A program made the translations under genes and the position numbers. From NCBI GenBank assembly GCA_963691815.1, contig OY829665.1, positions 21,663,406-21,727,405 of the forward strand: 64,000 bases of DNA. Reading direction: 5' to 3'. Source of the DNA: Echiichthys vipera (taxonomy: Eukaryota > Chordata > Actinopteri > Perciformes > Trachinidae). Positions within the stretch are counted from its first letter, which is position 1. The number at the start of each line of letters is the position of its first letter. The notes below the pieces were generated by a model, which was not told the DNA's origin, did not search any database, and saw only the letters and a program-made list of their open reading frames with translations. Positions 21,143 through 32,818 of this stretch are shown one piece after another.

Positions 21143-22567
21143 ATATGGAAGCCTATTTCTGCTAATGTGATAAAAATAAGTATGTTCATAATGAGAAACT
21201 TTGTCAAAATAAAGTCCTAGTTTCTCAAAATAATAAGTTAGTATTTCAAAATAAAGATATAAAGTCATAATTATTAAGATACGAAATTCTCTCATACATC
21301 CAGTTATACAATTAGAACTTTTTAGAAATATCACCCATAAACAGATTCAAGAGAACTGATCCCATCTAATGCTAATCATTGACATATGGAAGACTGAGTT
21401 TATAAAATCCCCCAGCAGCCAAACATTTGTTTCATGGAAAATAACTCAGTTTGGTGTTTTTTTTTCTTTCATTAATAACAACAGTAAAATTCAGACATTT
21501 TAGGGACTCTAACTTTTTAAATATCAGTTTGATTATGTGATGTTTTCTGAGCAGGGCTGAAATTGTTTTAGAGATTCATGCAGAAAATCTCAGAGCAGTT
21601 TTTGCCAAGTGGACACTTCCGTCCTTATTGAGTCAAGAAGGTCGTACATTTGTTTCAGTCTTCTATTGATCAATTAGAATATGAACCAAAAATGTATCAT
21701 GAGACTTTGTTTCATAATATTATGCCGTATAAACCAACAGAGTAAAAAATGATGGCCGATGAAGAAGACACATTTTCCCAAATGGACACAAATGTCTGGA
21801 GTTCTCCTTGAGTCAGTGATTTGGAAGAAAACACTGTTCAGTTGTTTCTATGGTGGCTCTAAAAACAGATTCAGACAGAACAGTGTGGAGTTAGAAAGGA
21901 CGACTTTGGACCTTTCAGAGTCAAAATGATTCATTCACAGAACCCATCATCATCATCATCATCATCATCATGATTATTGTTATTATGGAGCCATCATTTG
22001 TTTTATGTGTTGTGTTCTTCAATCAGGGCCGACACATGAAACAGCTTCATGGCACGTTATTACAGAGAATGTTCACATCAGTGTGCATGTGTGTATTTTT
22101 TAAACAGCTTTTATAGTCAACATTATTATATTACAAGATAAATACCACAGGGAGGAGTTTAATAATGTGCACATAAATATACAGATTTCACTTTCATTTC
22201 TTAACAGCAAATCAACTGAAATCATGTGTCAGTGTTTTCCTCAGTGTTCTTCAAGATGTGAGAAGTCTTTAGGAGGCATCACATGTCAGGTGTGATGGAA
22301 ATCTCAGGCCTCTCACGTTTCATTCATTATCCAATTAATAAACTTGTTATTAAGGGAAAACGGAGAAAAATATCGTGTTATTATAAAAACCGAGGATTTA
22401 AAATGTATGTATGACTATTTAGGGCTTCCATGTGTTTGACTGCAGCATGTTGTTCCTTCACTGATCAAACAGAGGCTCTGATGTACTTTGATTTTACTTC
22501 CATTATTATGACACAATTAAATACAATCACCTTTATTGTTGTAATGGTGTTTGTTCATGTATGAATG
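21143..22567. other. Histone spacer, copy related to 27.5-28.9 and 43.2-44.6 kb
   Basis: No gene. Blocks such as CAGCAGCCAAACATTTGTTTC and GAGCAGGGCTGAAATTG, and a (CAT)n run (21946-21972), recur in the other H2B-H1 spacers. The start (21180-21300) holds TTTCTCAAAATAATAAGTTAG motifs like those in the U6 array. Confidence 0.8.
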
Positions 22568-22929
22568 TTAAGTCATATTTATAGCTTTGCCAGTCTGGTT
22601 CTGACATAAATGGTTGTAAACTTTGTTTAATGTCTTTGAATGAAATGGATCAACACCGCTACACCGATACATCCGCTTCTTGAGGCAGAACAACGATCCA
22701 AAGGTCCACAAACTAGCATCCAAAGTACGTGTTAACACGGTCAGAAAACCGCGTGCCTCCACCTTTCCAAAGAGTTTACCACTATCTCTTCTTCTACGCT
22801 GCACTCGCACACCGGTACTTTCGGCACATCGAAAAAGACAGTTCTTAATGTGACAGGCCCATGTTAAGCATGCAATATGCAATAACAATACCAAAATAAA
22901 TGATAAAATGAATAAGCACCAAAAAATGT
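22568..22929. other. Unassigned sequence
   Basis: The first about 90 bp match a spacer block repeated near 50950-51055. The rest has a 108-codon minus-strand frame with no recognised motif; I do not call it a gene. Confidence 0.5.
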
Positions 22930-23240
22930 ATTCTCTTAGGAAGCATTTGGCTCCTACAGTACGGGGTAAACTTTAAGGTGTCCTATAAATCTGTCATGTA
23001 CTGTATCTTAGAAAAGTGCCACACGGAGAAACACAAGGGACTGACTCAGCTGATCATCTGCATCGTGTGCATGAGACTCTGGAAAACACGATGCTTCATG
23101 AGCCTTCACCAGACAGTCATTGACAGTGACTCCGTGTGCAAACAGGCGCTCACCGAGCTCCGGAGGAGACGAACTCTGGACAAAACACAGCTCCTTCCAT
23201 GGAGCTCCCTGAACTTATAACACAGCACTTTATAAATCCT
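22930..23240 (+). pseudogene. Tx1/L1-like LINE 3' end, copy C
   Basis: An 80-codon frame reads LTQLIICIVCMRLWKTRCFM and ends LLPWSSLNL-stop, matching copies A and B in opposite orientation. Only the ORF2 C-terminus is present. Confidence 0.75.
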
Positions 23241-23321
23241 CCTGGACTTGATACCCACTTTAACGAACTTTGCATATGTAATTATTTTTCTATGTTCTTT
23301 TTTGAGTGTATATAACGTGTA

Positions 23322-23668
23322 AAGGTGGCAGTAGCTCAGTCCTTAGGTGTCTTGGCTGTGAATTGTAGGGACGCTGGTTCAAGTCCCTGTGTTGACCATG
23401 TATGGAGCGTGGACTGGTAGCTGGAGAGGTGCCAGTTCATCTCCTGGGTACTGCCGAGCTGCTGTTGAGCAAGGCACCGAACCCCCAACTGCTCGGGGCA
23501 CTGGTCACTGGCAGCCCCCTCGCTCTAACATCTCTCCTTAATTGCATGTATAGGTCCTGTCTGTGCATGTGTGTATTTCAGACCTGTGTGTGTAACATGA
23601 TTAATAATAAGAGTGAAAAAATTAAATTTCCCTGTTGCGGGATAAATAAAGTAATTGTTCTTCTTCTA
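23322..23668 (+). repeat. tRNA-derived SINE
   Basis: The A-box-like GTGGCAGTAGCTCAGTCCTT (about 23325) and B-box GGTTCAAGTCC (about 23373) lie in a tRNA-like head. A conserved body follows (GAGCAAGGCACCGAACCCCC), and the 3' end AATTTCCCTGTTGCGGGATA-AATAAAG resembles LINE tails used for trans-mobilisation. About 345 bp, full length by layout. Confidence 0.82.
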
Positions 23669-24015
23669 AAAAATTTTGTCTTCCTTTTTTTTAAAATAGC
23701 AAAGGCTCGGCACCCCGGGGTGCGATATTTGGTTTGTGTTTTTATTGGGCAGGATCTGCAGCCATGTCTCTAAAGCTTCACTGTGAACCTCACAAATATG
23801 AAAGGACACTAAAGAGGCAGGAAGACACGAGGACACCAAGAAAGAAGGAAGAAGCAAAAAGGAAAGAACAAAGGAAAAGAATGGGAGAAGGGCTGCAGAC
23901 TTTGGCACCGCCCACCGAAGCTCGCGACACATGTCCTCTATCGCGTCCGCAGTTCAGATGTAAATACAGCCGGTCGGACACCACAGCCTCATTCGGTTGA
24001 AACACTCTGAGAAGC

Positions 24016-24330
<315 letters not shown>

Positions 24331-24362
24331 AGCGATGACGACCTGACGGAACAAAACCCAAC

Positions 24363-24378
24363 GGCTCTTTTAAGAGCC
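24363..24378 (+). terminator. Histone mRNA 3' stem-loop (H4-1)
   Basis: GGCTCTTTTAAGAGCC: 6-bp stem, 4-nt loop, the SLBP-binding 3'-end signal of replication-dependent histone mRNAs. Confidence 0.97.
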
Positions 24379-25190
24379 ACACACTTGATCTGAAGACACG
24401 CTTCCTCTCCTCAGTCCCATCCAACTCCGTCACCTCTGGTTCTTCACTGAACACAGAAGAAAGTCCCAACTGTGTTCATTGATTAAGTTTATTATTATTT
24501 TTTTAGTAGCAGATTGAACAAACACAACACAGGCAGAACAGTATGGCATCATGCTGACAAAGATAGAAGTGTGTGTGTGTGTGTGTGTAAACAGTCAGTT
24601 CTCCTTTCAGTAAACAATACACATTAAATTATAAGGACATTACATAAAAATACATAAATACCTAATAAGATACAAAGGCATAGAGGAAAAAGACAATAAA
24701 TGAGGCAAAAACAAATCCATGTAAAGGACTTAAATTAATACGTGGACCATACTGTTATACATCTTTAACAAAGGTCATGTAACGTATCTGTGGTGTAATT
24801 ACATTTGTAATTCATAATTTGGACAGACTCAAAATAGTTACGTAATCCAACTTTGAAGGGATTAAAGTTTGGTGGAGATTTGGAGGATTTAGCTTCATGG
24901 ATATGATGCTTCCCTTGAAGAGTAGTAAGATTCAAATCCACTGTATTGTTTAGTTTTGGTTTTCATAACAGGAAGAAAGTCCAAACTGAAGGATCCAAAT
25001 GAAACGGGTCATGACGATCACGGGACTAAAAGCCTGAAGTGGAAACAACACAGATCCATTGTCTCACATTTCTGTTCCAAGTGTTGCTGCGTTAGGAACA
25101 AAACAGTTTGTTCTGTTTAGTGAAAGATCCATTTGTCTCATTAATGTTTGTTCTTATATTAACATTTGCATATTTAAATAGCATACACAC

Positions 25191-25268
<78 letters not shown>

Positions 25269-26600
25269 GTATTTAGTGAGCATCCATATCTGTATCCTGT
25301 CTTTTTAAATGGATAATGTGTGGACACTGCTTGAGTTTGACATGCACACTGTTCCACAATTTCACGCCATACATTGAATTAAATGAGACATTTTTTTATA
25401 ATTTCACATGTGTAATCTGTACACTTGACGTTTTTAAATGTAATGATACATTAGATTATATTTAGATTAAATTAACTGTTTGAAATTCCAACAGAACAAA
25501 TACTTTTAGCATTTTTTACTTTAAAAAATAGAATGGTCAACATGTTTGTGTGTATTTATTTAATACGAACATGTCAAATTCATCAACAACATAAAAACAA
25601 TAGAAAACAAATAACCAACAGACAAAGCAGAATCTACTAAAGAAACTATGAAAAGAAAGAAAATAACAGTTACTTTCATTCTGTGCACAAAATATCAGAA
25701 CAGATCAAATCCAAGCTCAGGTTCAGCTGAGAGTCTGAGGGTTGAATCTAATCAAATCTGTACTTCTCAACATGGATGAAAGGACGTCTTCATTTCTACA
25801 CGTTTGTGAAACGATACAAGTGATAGAAAGAATAATAGTTGAAGGGGAATCTACTGTAAGATCCTACAAAGTAAAGTCACAAGTATTTAAGGAGAACGGA
25901 GCAAACACTGGACAAAATCTAAGGAACAAATATTAATGAGACAAATTCATCTTTCACTGTTTCAAGTAGTTATGTGTAATAATGATATCTAATCAAATCT
26001 AGAAATAATAATAATGAAATCTAGAAAGCACCTCAGCGTTAGAGACACATGAAAGTGTTTTCTGTATTTCCTTCTTCACTTTTCCAGCCAGAGAGCTGCA
26101 GGTCTCCACACAAACTGAAGCTGATCACATTGATTTCACTCAGAATGTGACTTTATTTACATCTTTATCTCACACATCTTCCATTATGAACCTGTTGAAT
26201 TGGGCTGGTAAATCTACACAGACACTCAATCTGGAACAGGAGTCTAACTGTCCAACTGGCCGAGGCACGGACCGTGTGTTTACCTCCACCGGAAAAGTCC
26301 TTTATTCAAACGAAATAAATCACAATACTGACGTTTTTTCGGTTTTGTTACATCCAGACACGTCTCTGCTAACTGCAACAACACTGAAACGTGTGATACA
26401 GATCACTTTTACACCCTTTCAGAGACCAAATGTGCAGTAAACTCGCCGCGAGTTGTCCAAAGTGAGCGTGTATCAGAGAGGTTTGAAGCCTCCTGAGATG
26501 AAATCAAAGAGTCCTTGTGACCAAACACGAGCTCAGTGTGGAGGGAAGGACCTTTTCTCGCTGCTACAGTAAAAACCGCGTTTTAAAAAGGTTATTTTAT
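24379..26600. other. Spacer H4-1 to H1-1
   Basis: No gene. Holds a (GT)n run near 24570, a (CA)n run at 25184-25266, and blocks repeated in inverted orientation at 34.3-35.7 kb (24380-25170) and at 45.6-46.14 and 48.96-49.25 kb (25740-26500). Confidence 0.8.
25184..25266. repeat. (CA)n microsatellite
   Basis: About 40 CA units with one CG interruption near the start. Confidence 0.98.
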
Positions 26601-26630
26601 ATGAATTTAATCCCCAAACTGTGGCGGAGA

Positions 26631-26715
26631 AAACACAAAAGTGTCGCCACATTTCGGCAGGGCGGCGGAGCGGCTGTGTGAGTTGACTCTCCACGGTTCT
26701 CACGTGCTTTATAAA
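26631..26715 (+). promoter_or_regulatory. H1 promoter: H1 box and TATA
   Basis: AAACACAAA (26631-26639) is the H1-specific AAACACA box, inside an imperfect inverted repeat GTGGCG...CGCCAC. TATA is TTTATAAA (26708-26715), about 55 bp before the ATG. Confidence 0.85.
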
Positions 26716-26769
26716 TGCGCCTCCTGTCCTCGGCTCAGTCACTCTCAGACGAACACAGCACACACGAAA

Positions 26770-27360
26770 ATGGCAGAAGAAGCTCCAGCAGCAGCTCCGG
26801 CGAAAGCCCCCGCGAAATCCCCCAAGAAGAAGGCTGCTCCCCGCCCCAAGAGTGACGGACCCTCCCTCCCGAAGCTCATCCTCAGCGCCGTGGCCGAGTC
26901 CAAGGAGCGGAAAGGCATCTCTCTGTCCGCCATTAAGAAGTTTCTGGCCGCCAAAAACATCGACGTTGTTAAGTCCAACAAACGCATCAACTCCGCGGTG
27001 ACTTCTCTGGTGACCAAAGGGACTCTGACGCAGACCAAAGGGACCGGGGCCTCCGGATCCTTCAAGCTCACCAAGGTCGAAAAGGCGGTCGCCAAACCAG
27101 CGGCGAAGAAAGTGGTGAAGAAGAAAGCTCCCGTTAAAGCCAAGAAGCCCGCGGCGAAGAAGACCCCGGTGAAGAAACCTGCAGCCAAGAAAGCAGCAGC
27201 TAAGAAACCGGCAGCCAAGAAGTCTCCGGTGAAGAAGGCGGTGAAAAAGCCTGCAGCCAAGAAGAGTCCCAAGAAGGTGGTCCCCAAAAAGGTGGTGAAG
27301 AAGACCCCTGTGAAGAAAGCTCCGGCAAAGAAAGCTGCAGCAAAGAAATCCAAGAAGTGA
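26770..27360 (+). CDS. Histone H1, linker histone (copy 1)
   Basis: 196 codons. The start at MAEEAPAAAPAKAPAK is chosen over the longer in-frame extension because it follows the TATA box at normal distance and matches H1 N-termini. An Ala/Pro-rich tail is followed by the winged-helix globular domain (about residues 28-100; GPSLPKLILSAVAESKERKG, then ALKKF-type SAIKKFLAAK, then GTGASGSFKL). The C-terminal tail is Lys/Ala-rich with KSPVKK, KSPKK and KTPVKK sites for CDK phosphorylation. It binds linker DNA at the nucleosome dyad and compacts chromatin. A stem-loop follows 36 nt after the stop. The paralogue at 44806-45385 is frameshifted. Confidence 0.97.
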   Translation: MAEEAPAAAPAKAPAKSPKKKAAPRPKSDGPSLPKLILSAVAESKERKGISLSAIKKFLAAKNIDVVKSNKRINSAVTSLVTKGTLTQTKGTGASGSFKLTKVEKAVAKPAAKKVVKKKAPVKAKKPAAKKTPVKKPAAKKAAAKKPAAKKSPVKKAVKKPAAKKSPKKVVPKKVVKKTPVKKAPAKKAAAKKSKK

Positions 27361-27396
27361 AGCAGCTCCTGAATGCAGCACTCCGGTGCATCTAAA

Positions 27397-27412
27397 GGCT
27401 CTTTTAAGAGCC
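27397..27412 (+). terminator. Histone mRNA 3' stem-loop (H1-1)
   Basis: Same 16-nt sequence as at the H4 genes, 36 nt after the H1 stop. Confidence 0.97.
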
Positions 27413-29040
27413 ACCACAGATTCACTCAAGAGCTTTTTCCTTCCAAACAACTTCTCCACTTTCTCTTTTTCTTTATTTACATCACAAGATCTCAGAGTAT
27501 CAGCATGTGTAGTTTCACATGTTAATGCTTAAACTTAATATTCCTTTACACAGTTAAAGACCCATTATGTGATACATGGTAAATGACATCACTACATGTT
27601 GGTGGGTAACACAGTAACACAACACATAAAACAAATGATGGCTCCATAATAACAATAATGATGATGATGATGGGTTCTGTGAATGAATCATTTTGACTCT
27701 GAAAGGTCCAAAGTCGTCCTTTCTAACTCCACACTGTTCTGTCTGAATCTGTTTTTAGAGCCACCATAAAAACAACTGAACAGTGTTTTCTTCCAAATCA
27801 CTGACTCAAGGAGAACTCCAGACATTTGTGTCCATTTGGGAAAATGTGTCTTCATCTGCCATCAGTTTGGCTCTGTTGGTGTGTGTCTTAATACTACTGG
27901 AGCCCTAACAGCTCATGGATCACATACATATTATTTCATCTGTTTTCCGTCATAACAAGAGAATTAATTTGAGAGTTGGAGAATCAGTGTAACAATGTCA
28001 GAGGAGCAGGAGAATATGGATCACGATCACAAATCTCTTCAATCAAGGCCGACACATGAAACAGCTTCATGGCACCTTATTACAGAGAATGTTCACATCA
28101 GTGTGCGTCATCTAAGAAGACGGTTGGTACGGCTTCAGCTTCATCAGAGGAGCAAGTGAAGAGAACCTGAGGTCCTCATTAACTACATAGTTTTTGCTGC
28201 ACATAAATAAACAGATTCCAGTTTAATTTCTTAACAGAAAATCACCTGAAATCATGTGTCAGTGTTTTCCTCAGTGTTCTTCAAGATGTGAGAAGTCTTT
28301 AGGAGGCATCACATGTCAGGTGTGATGGAAATCTCAGGCCTCTCACGTTTCATTCACTATCAAATGAATAATCCTGTTATCATGGGGAAACGGAGGAAAT
28401 GAAATGTATGTTATTTATGATCATTCAGGGCTTCTGTGTAATATTATTTTTGGGTTCATATTCTAATTGATCAATAGAAGACTGAAACAAATGTACGACC
28501 TTCTTGACTCAATAAGGACGGAAGTGTCCACTTGGCAAAAACTGCTCTGAGATTTTCTGCATAAATCTCTAAAACAATTTCAGCCCTGCTCAGAAAACAT
28601 TCGGTCATTTTTAGGACTCAAACCCTTTAAATATCAGTTTGATTATTTGTTGTTATTCATGAAAAAAAAACACCAAACTGTTATTTTCCATGAAACAAAT
28701 GTTTGGTGGCTGGGGGATTTTATAAACTCAGTCTTCCATATGTCAATGATTAGCATTAGATGAGATCAGTTCTCTTGAATCTGTTTATGGGTGATATTTC
28801 TAAAAAGTTCTAATTGTATAACTGGATGTATGAGAGAATTTCGTGTCTTAATGATAATTATGACTTTATACATTAATATTTTGAAACACTAACTTATTAT
28901 TTTGAGAAAGTTTCTCATTATGAACATACTTTTTTAACACATTAGCAGAAATAGGCTTCCATATGTAAAACCATAAAGATCTATATTTTCATCACCATCT
29001 GGTTTGTTTGTGTCGGCGCATGCTCAGTGTCGGTCACACA
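27413..29040. other. Spacer H1-1 to H2B-1
   Basis: No gene. Inverted relative to the H2B-2/H1-psi spacer (43.1-44.7 kb), with long matching blocks. At 28840-28935 it carries AACTTATTATTTTGAGAAAG motifs akin to the U6-array motif. Confidence 0.82.
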
Positions 29041-29046
29041 GCTAAG

Positions 29047-29103
29047 CCAATCCGGGACGCGCAACAGCACACTGATATTTGCATATAGCAGCGTATAAAT
29101 AAA
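29047..29103 (+). promoter_or_regulatory. H2B promoter: CCAAT, octamer, TATA
   Basis: CCAAT at 29047-29051, octamer ATTTGCAT at 29077-29084 and TATAAATAA from 29094. The octamer is the Oct-1 site that gives S-phase control of H2B. Confidence 0.9.
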
Positions 29104-29151
29104 GCAGCAGCAGAACAGCAGAGAATCATCTGTTTCCAGAACAACCCAATC

Positions 29152-29526
29152 ATGCCTGACACAGCTAAGCCTGCGCCCAAGAAGGGCTCCAAGAAAGCCG
29201 TGACAAAGACCGCCGGGAAGGGCGGCAAGAAGAGGAGAAAGAGCAGGAAGGAGAGCTACGCCATCTACGTGTACAAGGTGCTGAAGCAGGTCCACCCCGA
29301 CACCGGCATCTCCTCCAAGGCCATGGGCATCATGAACTCCTTCGTGAGCGACATCTTTGAGCGCATCGCCGGTGAGGCCTCCCGTCTGGCTCACTACAAC
29401 AAGCGCTCCACCATCACTTCCAGGGAGATCCAGACCGCCGTCCGCCTGCTGCTGCCCGGGGAGCTGGCCAAGCACGCCGTGTCTGAGGGCACCAAGGCCG
29501 TGACCAAGTACACCAGCTCCAAGTAA
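29152..29526 (+). CDS. Histone H2B (copy 1)
   Basis: 124 codons, intronless. The basic N-tail MPDTAKPAPKKGSKKAVTK is followed by the histone fold (RKESYAIYVYKVLKQVHPDT, then SSKAMGIMNSFVSD) and the C-terminal helix ending AVTKYTSSK; the ubiquitination-site lysine in AVTKYT is present. Pairs with H2A as the nucleosome dimer. Differs from copy 2 at residue 4 (Thr versus Pro), the only protein difference seen. The start is set by the promoter and by alignment to copy 2. Confidence 0.98.
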   Translation: MPDTAKPAPKKGSKKAVTKTAGKGGKKRRKSRKESYAIYVYKVLKQVHPDTGISSKAMGIMNSFVSDIFERIAGEASRLAHYNKRSTITSREIQTAVRLLLPGELAKHAVSEGTKAVTKYTSSK

Positions 29527-29552
29527 AACTGCTGCTGGACCAACAACACAAA

Positions 29553-29568
29553 GGCTCTTTTAAGAGCC
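29553..29568 (+). terminator. Histone mRNA 3' stem-loop (H2B-1)
   Basis: The same 16-nt stem-loop, 26 nt after the stop. Confidence 0.97.
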
Positions 29569-30700
29569 ACACACTCAGTTCACTGAGAGCAAGGATTTTA
29601 ATCACTCAGAATTGTTAAAATAATATATTTCTTATTTAGTGTCACATTAGTAGAAAGGAACTACATATTAAGATTAACTTGTTATCGCGATAAATATCAT
29701 TGCATTCCACACATTGTAGCTTACTTGGTGACTTAAAACCTGAAGTGCTTATCTTGTATGTGAGGTCCCACATTGAAAATATGAAACTCTTTAAATTACA
29801 TGCAAACACATGTGAAACATATCTACTTTACAACAACTGTCTAAATTGGGTAGATCACTGAACACATCATGGATTAAGAATCCATTGCTATTGATGCAGT
29901 GAAGAGTTTGTGCTGTAATAAATCTCGTGTCTTGGAGCGGTGGAATGTATTTGTACTGAACAAATTTTATTGGCAGGTAAATAATCTACCCAGGAGTAAA
30001 TCAAATATAGACCAGGTAAGAAAATGAAGATTTACTTTTTTTTTAACTTGATTTTGTTCAATCCGGCAAAGCTGCCGTCTGTATATAAAGTATCTAAACT
30101 TGCTTTCATATTGATAACAATATGACTCATATGTGTAAAATGTTAGTGATGAATAAGGAATAACATATTCCATAACAGTATCCATGTTCAGTGGATTAAA
30201 TTGTAAATGGACATGTTTTTGAATGAATCTTAATGGAGTACAAAGCGCATTTTCCTCCAGATTACAGTAGATTAGAGGCCTAGTAATAACGTGGATCAAC
30301 TCAATTAAAGAACACGTTTCTGACTACGAATTGTTCTCTTACTTTCTCTGTCAATTCAATTCAAATGCAACATTGTAGTTGAATATATACATACAAATAT
30401 AATATTCTTATACTGTACATATTCAACCCCTTGTATATTATCCAATACTAATAAAGTGTATTTATAGCATTTCTTTGTATTTAACTTATATATAGACAAC
30501 TTTTGTAAACCCTTCGTATTTATATAAATTGTATTTATTAGTCACAGTAATGTGCTTAAAGATTATAATAGTTTTTTTCCCTTACATTTTGTCTCTCCGT
30601 CAATTAAATTTAATCTAAAAATAACTGACACATAGACCTGTAAATAAAGTAGAAAAGTGTGAACAGTTCAAATATAAGTGAGAACTTTGGAAACAGGACT
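29569..30700. other. AT-rich spacer H2B-1 to H3-1
   Basis: No gene or recognised repeat; small unsupported ORFs only. Confidence 0.6.
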
Positions 30701-30756
30701 TTTCTCTCTCTCGTTTTCCCTGCCGCTGTGCGCGCGCTTTAGTTCAGTCCCTGTTG

Positions 30757-30842
30757 TCCAATAGCTGATCAGCTACAGCGCGCGAGTCACCCGAGCTGGA
30801 CCAATCAGCGGATGCCGTGTCTCCGGCGGTTCCCTTATAAAG
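30757..30842 (+). promoter_or_regulatory. H3 promoter: CCAAT boxes and TATA
   Basis: CCAAT near 30757 and at 30801-30805, TATA (CTTATAAAG) at 30834-30842, 60 bp before the ATG. Confidence 0.85.
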
Positions 30843-30902
30843 CCTCTGTTCTCATGCAGACTTCATTCTTTCTTCAGCTGAACACAGAGAGCAGAAGCCG
30901 CC

Positions 30903-31313
30903 ATGGCCAGAACCAAGCAGACCGCCCGTAAATCCACCGGAGGAAAAGCTCCCAGGAAGCAGCTGGCCACCAAGGCTGCCCGTAAGAGCGCCCCGGCCAC
31001 CGGCGGAGTGAAGAAGCCTCACCGTTACAGGCCCGGAACCGTGGCTCTGAGAGAGATCCGTCGCTACCAGAAATCCACGGAGCTGCTGATCCGCAAGCTG
31101 CCCTTCCAGCGCCTGGTGAGAGAAATCGCTCAGGACTTCAAGACCGACCTGCGCTTCCAGAGCTCCGCTGTCATGGCTCTGCAGGAGTCCAGCGAGGCTT
31201 ACCTGGTCGGCCTGTTCGAGGACACCAACCTGTGCGCCATCCACGCCAAGAGGGTCACCATCATGCCCAAGGACATCCAGCTGGCCCGTCGCATCCGCGG
31301 AGAGAGGGCTTAA
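30903..31313 (+). CDS. Histone H3, H3.2-like (copy 1)
   Basis: 136 codons. The N-tail ARTKQTARKSTGGKAPRK carries the K4, K9, S10, K14 and K18 sites. The core has SAVM at 87-90, the replication-dependent signature (H3.3 has AAIG), Ser at 96 as in H3.2, and the single Cys110. Residue 95 (no Met) is Ser, where vertebrate H3 normally has Ala: ALQESSEAYL. Copy 2 shares this. H3 forms the tetramer with H4. No intron; stem-loop 27 nt after the stop. Confidence 0.97.
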   Translation: MARTKQTARKSTGGKAPRKQLATKAARKSAPATGGVKKPHRYRPGTVALREIRRYQKSTELLIRKLPFQRLVREIAQDFKTDLRFQSSAVMALQESSEAYLVGLFEDTNLCAIHAKRVTIMPKDIQLARRIRGERA

Positions 31314-31340
31314 AGTGTCCGCTGCTCCACAAACTCCAAC

Positions 31341-31356
31341 GGCTCTTTTAAGAGCC
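31341..31356 (+). terminator. Histone mRNA 3' stem-loop (H3-1)
   Basis: The same 16-nt stem-loop, 27 nt after the stop. Confidence 0.97.
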
Positions 31357-32290
31357 ACATACAAACAAACTGAGAGCAACAGACCTGAATTATCCCATAA
31401 CATAGAATCACACTGTTGATCAGTGCAGAACTACACTTATATTTAACTTACAGAACACATCTACTACCGTGAACATCCGCCGTTTGCTGAGTCTGGTATA
31501 AAAACAATAGTTGGACAAACTGCTGCTGACTGTAAGTATGAGACACTCGGGCTTCTCTTTATTGACTCCTGCGAGGAAAAATTGATTTTCCAGCAGCTTA
31601 TAAAACATGAGGGAGGTATTAAAAGTATGATAACTAAAACTCTTAGCTTGATGGATACAGAGATTGTGAGTAGTTTAACTCTTAGTTAATCATGAGGTAG
31701 ATTTAAGAATCCAGGTCAAATACAATTCATGGAAAATCAAATCTGATAAATGTAGAGAACATTTAAAGATAAAACATGTATGACAGAAATTGACTAACAT
31801 TAAATTATTACTATTAGTAAGATAAGTTTACAGGTGTGTATGAAATGACTATTAATTGCACAGTGAGTGGCTCCTCCTCCTTCCCTGTCGTCCTCTTTAT
31901 TTCCTCCTCCCCCCTGAGGGACGAGTTGTAGAGGATGATGGCCTGAGCGTTAAAAGCCAATTGTGAAATTAAATTAATTTGTTGGAGTGAAATCATGACG
32001 TCATATACACACAATAGCTTTTGTGCTGCCAAATGTATAGTACATTTAACTTGAACGTGCTCATCTTTGGTTAGACGCTACACGTGTACCACTGCGGACA
32101 TCGACGGTTTAATGTAAAAATACAAAAGTTGCTGGAACCACTCCTGATTGTAGACATGTGTTTATTGTTTTATCAATAAATGAACCTGTCATGATGTGTC
32201 ATTTCCACGGTGACTTAGGGAAACATCTTGTGTTAGAGCTAAGTCAAGTTTAAAGTAATTTGTGGGAAATATTCTGAATCATGGAGAGTA
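31357..32290. other. Spacer between convergent H3-1 and H2A-1
   Basis: AT-rich; no gene or recognised repeat before the Tc1-like fragment. Confidence 0.55.
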
Positions 32291-32505
32291 CAGTAATGCA
32301 CTCACCGGCCACTTTATTATATTGGTGCTTAATAACGTGTCAGTGTGGTCGACTGCTGCTGTAGACAACCCGCCTCAAGGTTCTACGTGTTGTCTGTTTA
32401 CAGATGCTCTCCTGCATTCCTCTGTTGGAACCAGTGGATGTTTGAGTTACTGTTGCCTTTCTATCAGCTCCAACCAGTCTGGCCATCCTCCTCTGACCAA
32501 ATACA
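32291..32505 (-). mobile_element. Tc1/mariner-like fragment
   Basis: The CTCACCGGCCACTTTATTAT terminus is the end of a common fish Tc1-like family. It is followed by degraded antisense transposase sequence (TGAGTTACTGTTGCCTTTCTA, CCAGTCTGGCCATCCTCCTC). Most of the element is missing. Confidence 0.68.
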
Positions 32506-32765
32506 ATTAAATGAAGGTATGACGTGAAATAGTGGAGCTACAATTTAGAGAAGAATCTATGTCGGATGAATCTCCTACTCGCTGATGAATCCCCTTTGTT
32601 CTTTTTGTTTATGAATTTATGCGTAAATGCAGCTTTTCCTCTCTTTCACGATGACACGCTCTCCGTTCAAAATTGTATAACTTTCAGATTTCAATTCTAC
32701 AATGTTCCCTCAATCATTACGTTTAATTAAAGCTAAAAGGAGGATTGTCTTTAGTGGTAGTTTGT

Positions 32766-32781
32766 GGCTCTTAAAAGAGCC
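32766..32781 (-). terminator. Histone mRNA 3' stem-loop (H2A-1)
   Basis: The stem-loop in minus orientation, 37 nt past the H2A stop. Confidence 0.97.
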
Positions 32782-32818
32782 GTTGTGTGGGTTTTCCAGC
32801 AGTCAGCCAGTGTCCACT

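Noticed and set aside
22568..22894. 108-codon minus-strand ORF with an Arg-rich segment
   Set aside because: The first part is spacer repeat shared with 50950-51055; no homology recognised.
25742..25936. 64-codon ORF with a near-identical copy at 49034-49243
   Set aside because: Tempting because both copies are open, but it lies in duplicated histone spacer, has no promoter, and the reading frame shows no coding bias that I can see.
26641..26769. N-terminal extension of the H1 ORF
   Set aside because: It covers the promoter and TATA box; the family start MAEEAP is at 26770.
26533..27459. 308-codon minus-strand ORF opposite H1
   Set aside because: Antisense of the Lys/Ala-rich H1 tail, giving an artificial Phe/Leu/Gly-rich product. 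The same explanation applies to antisense ORFs at 38506, 42663 and 44741.
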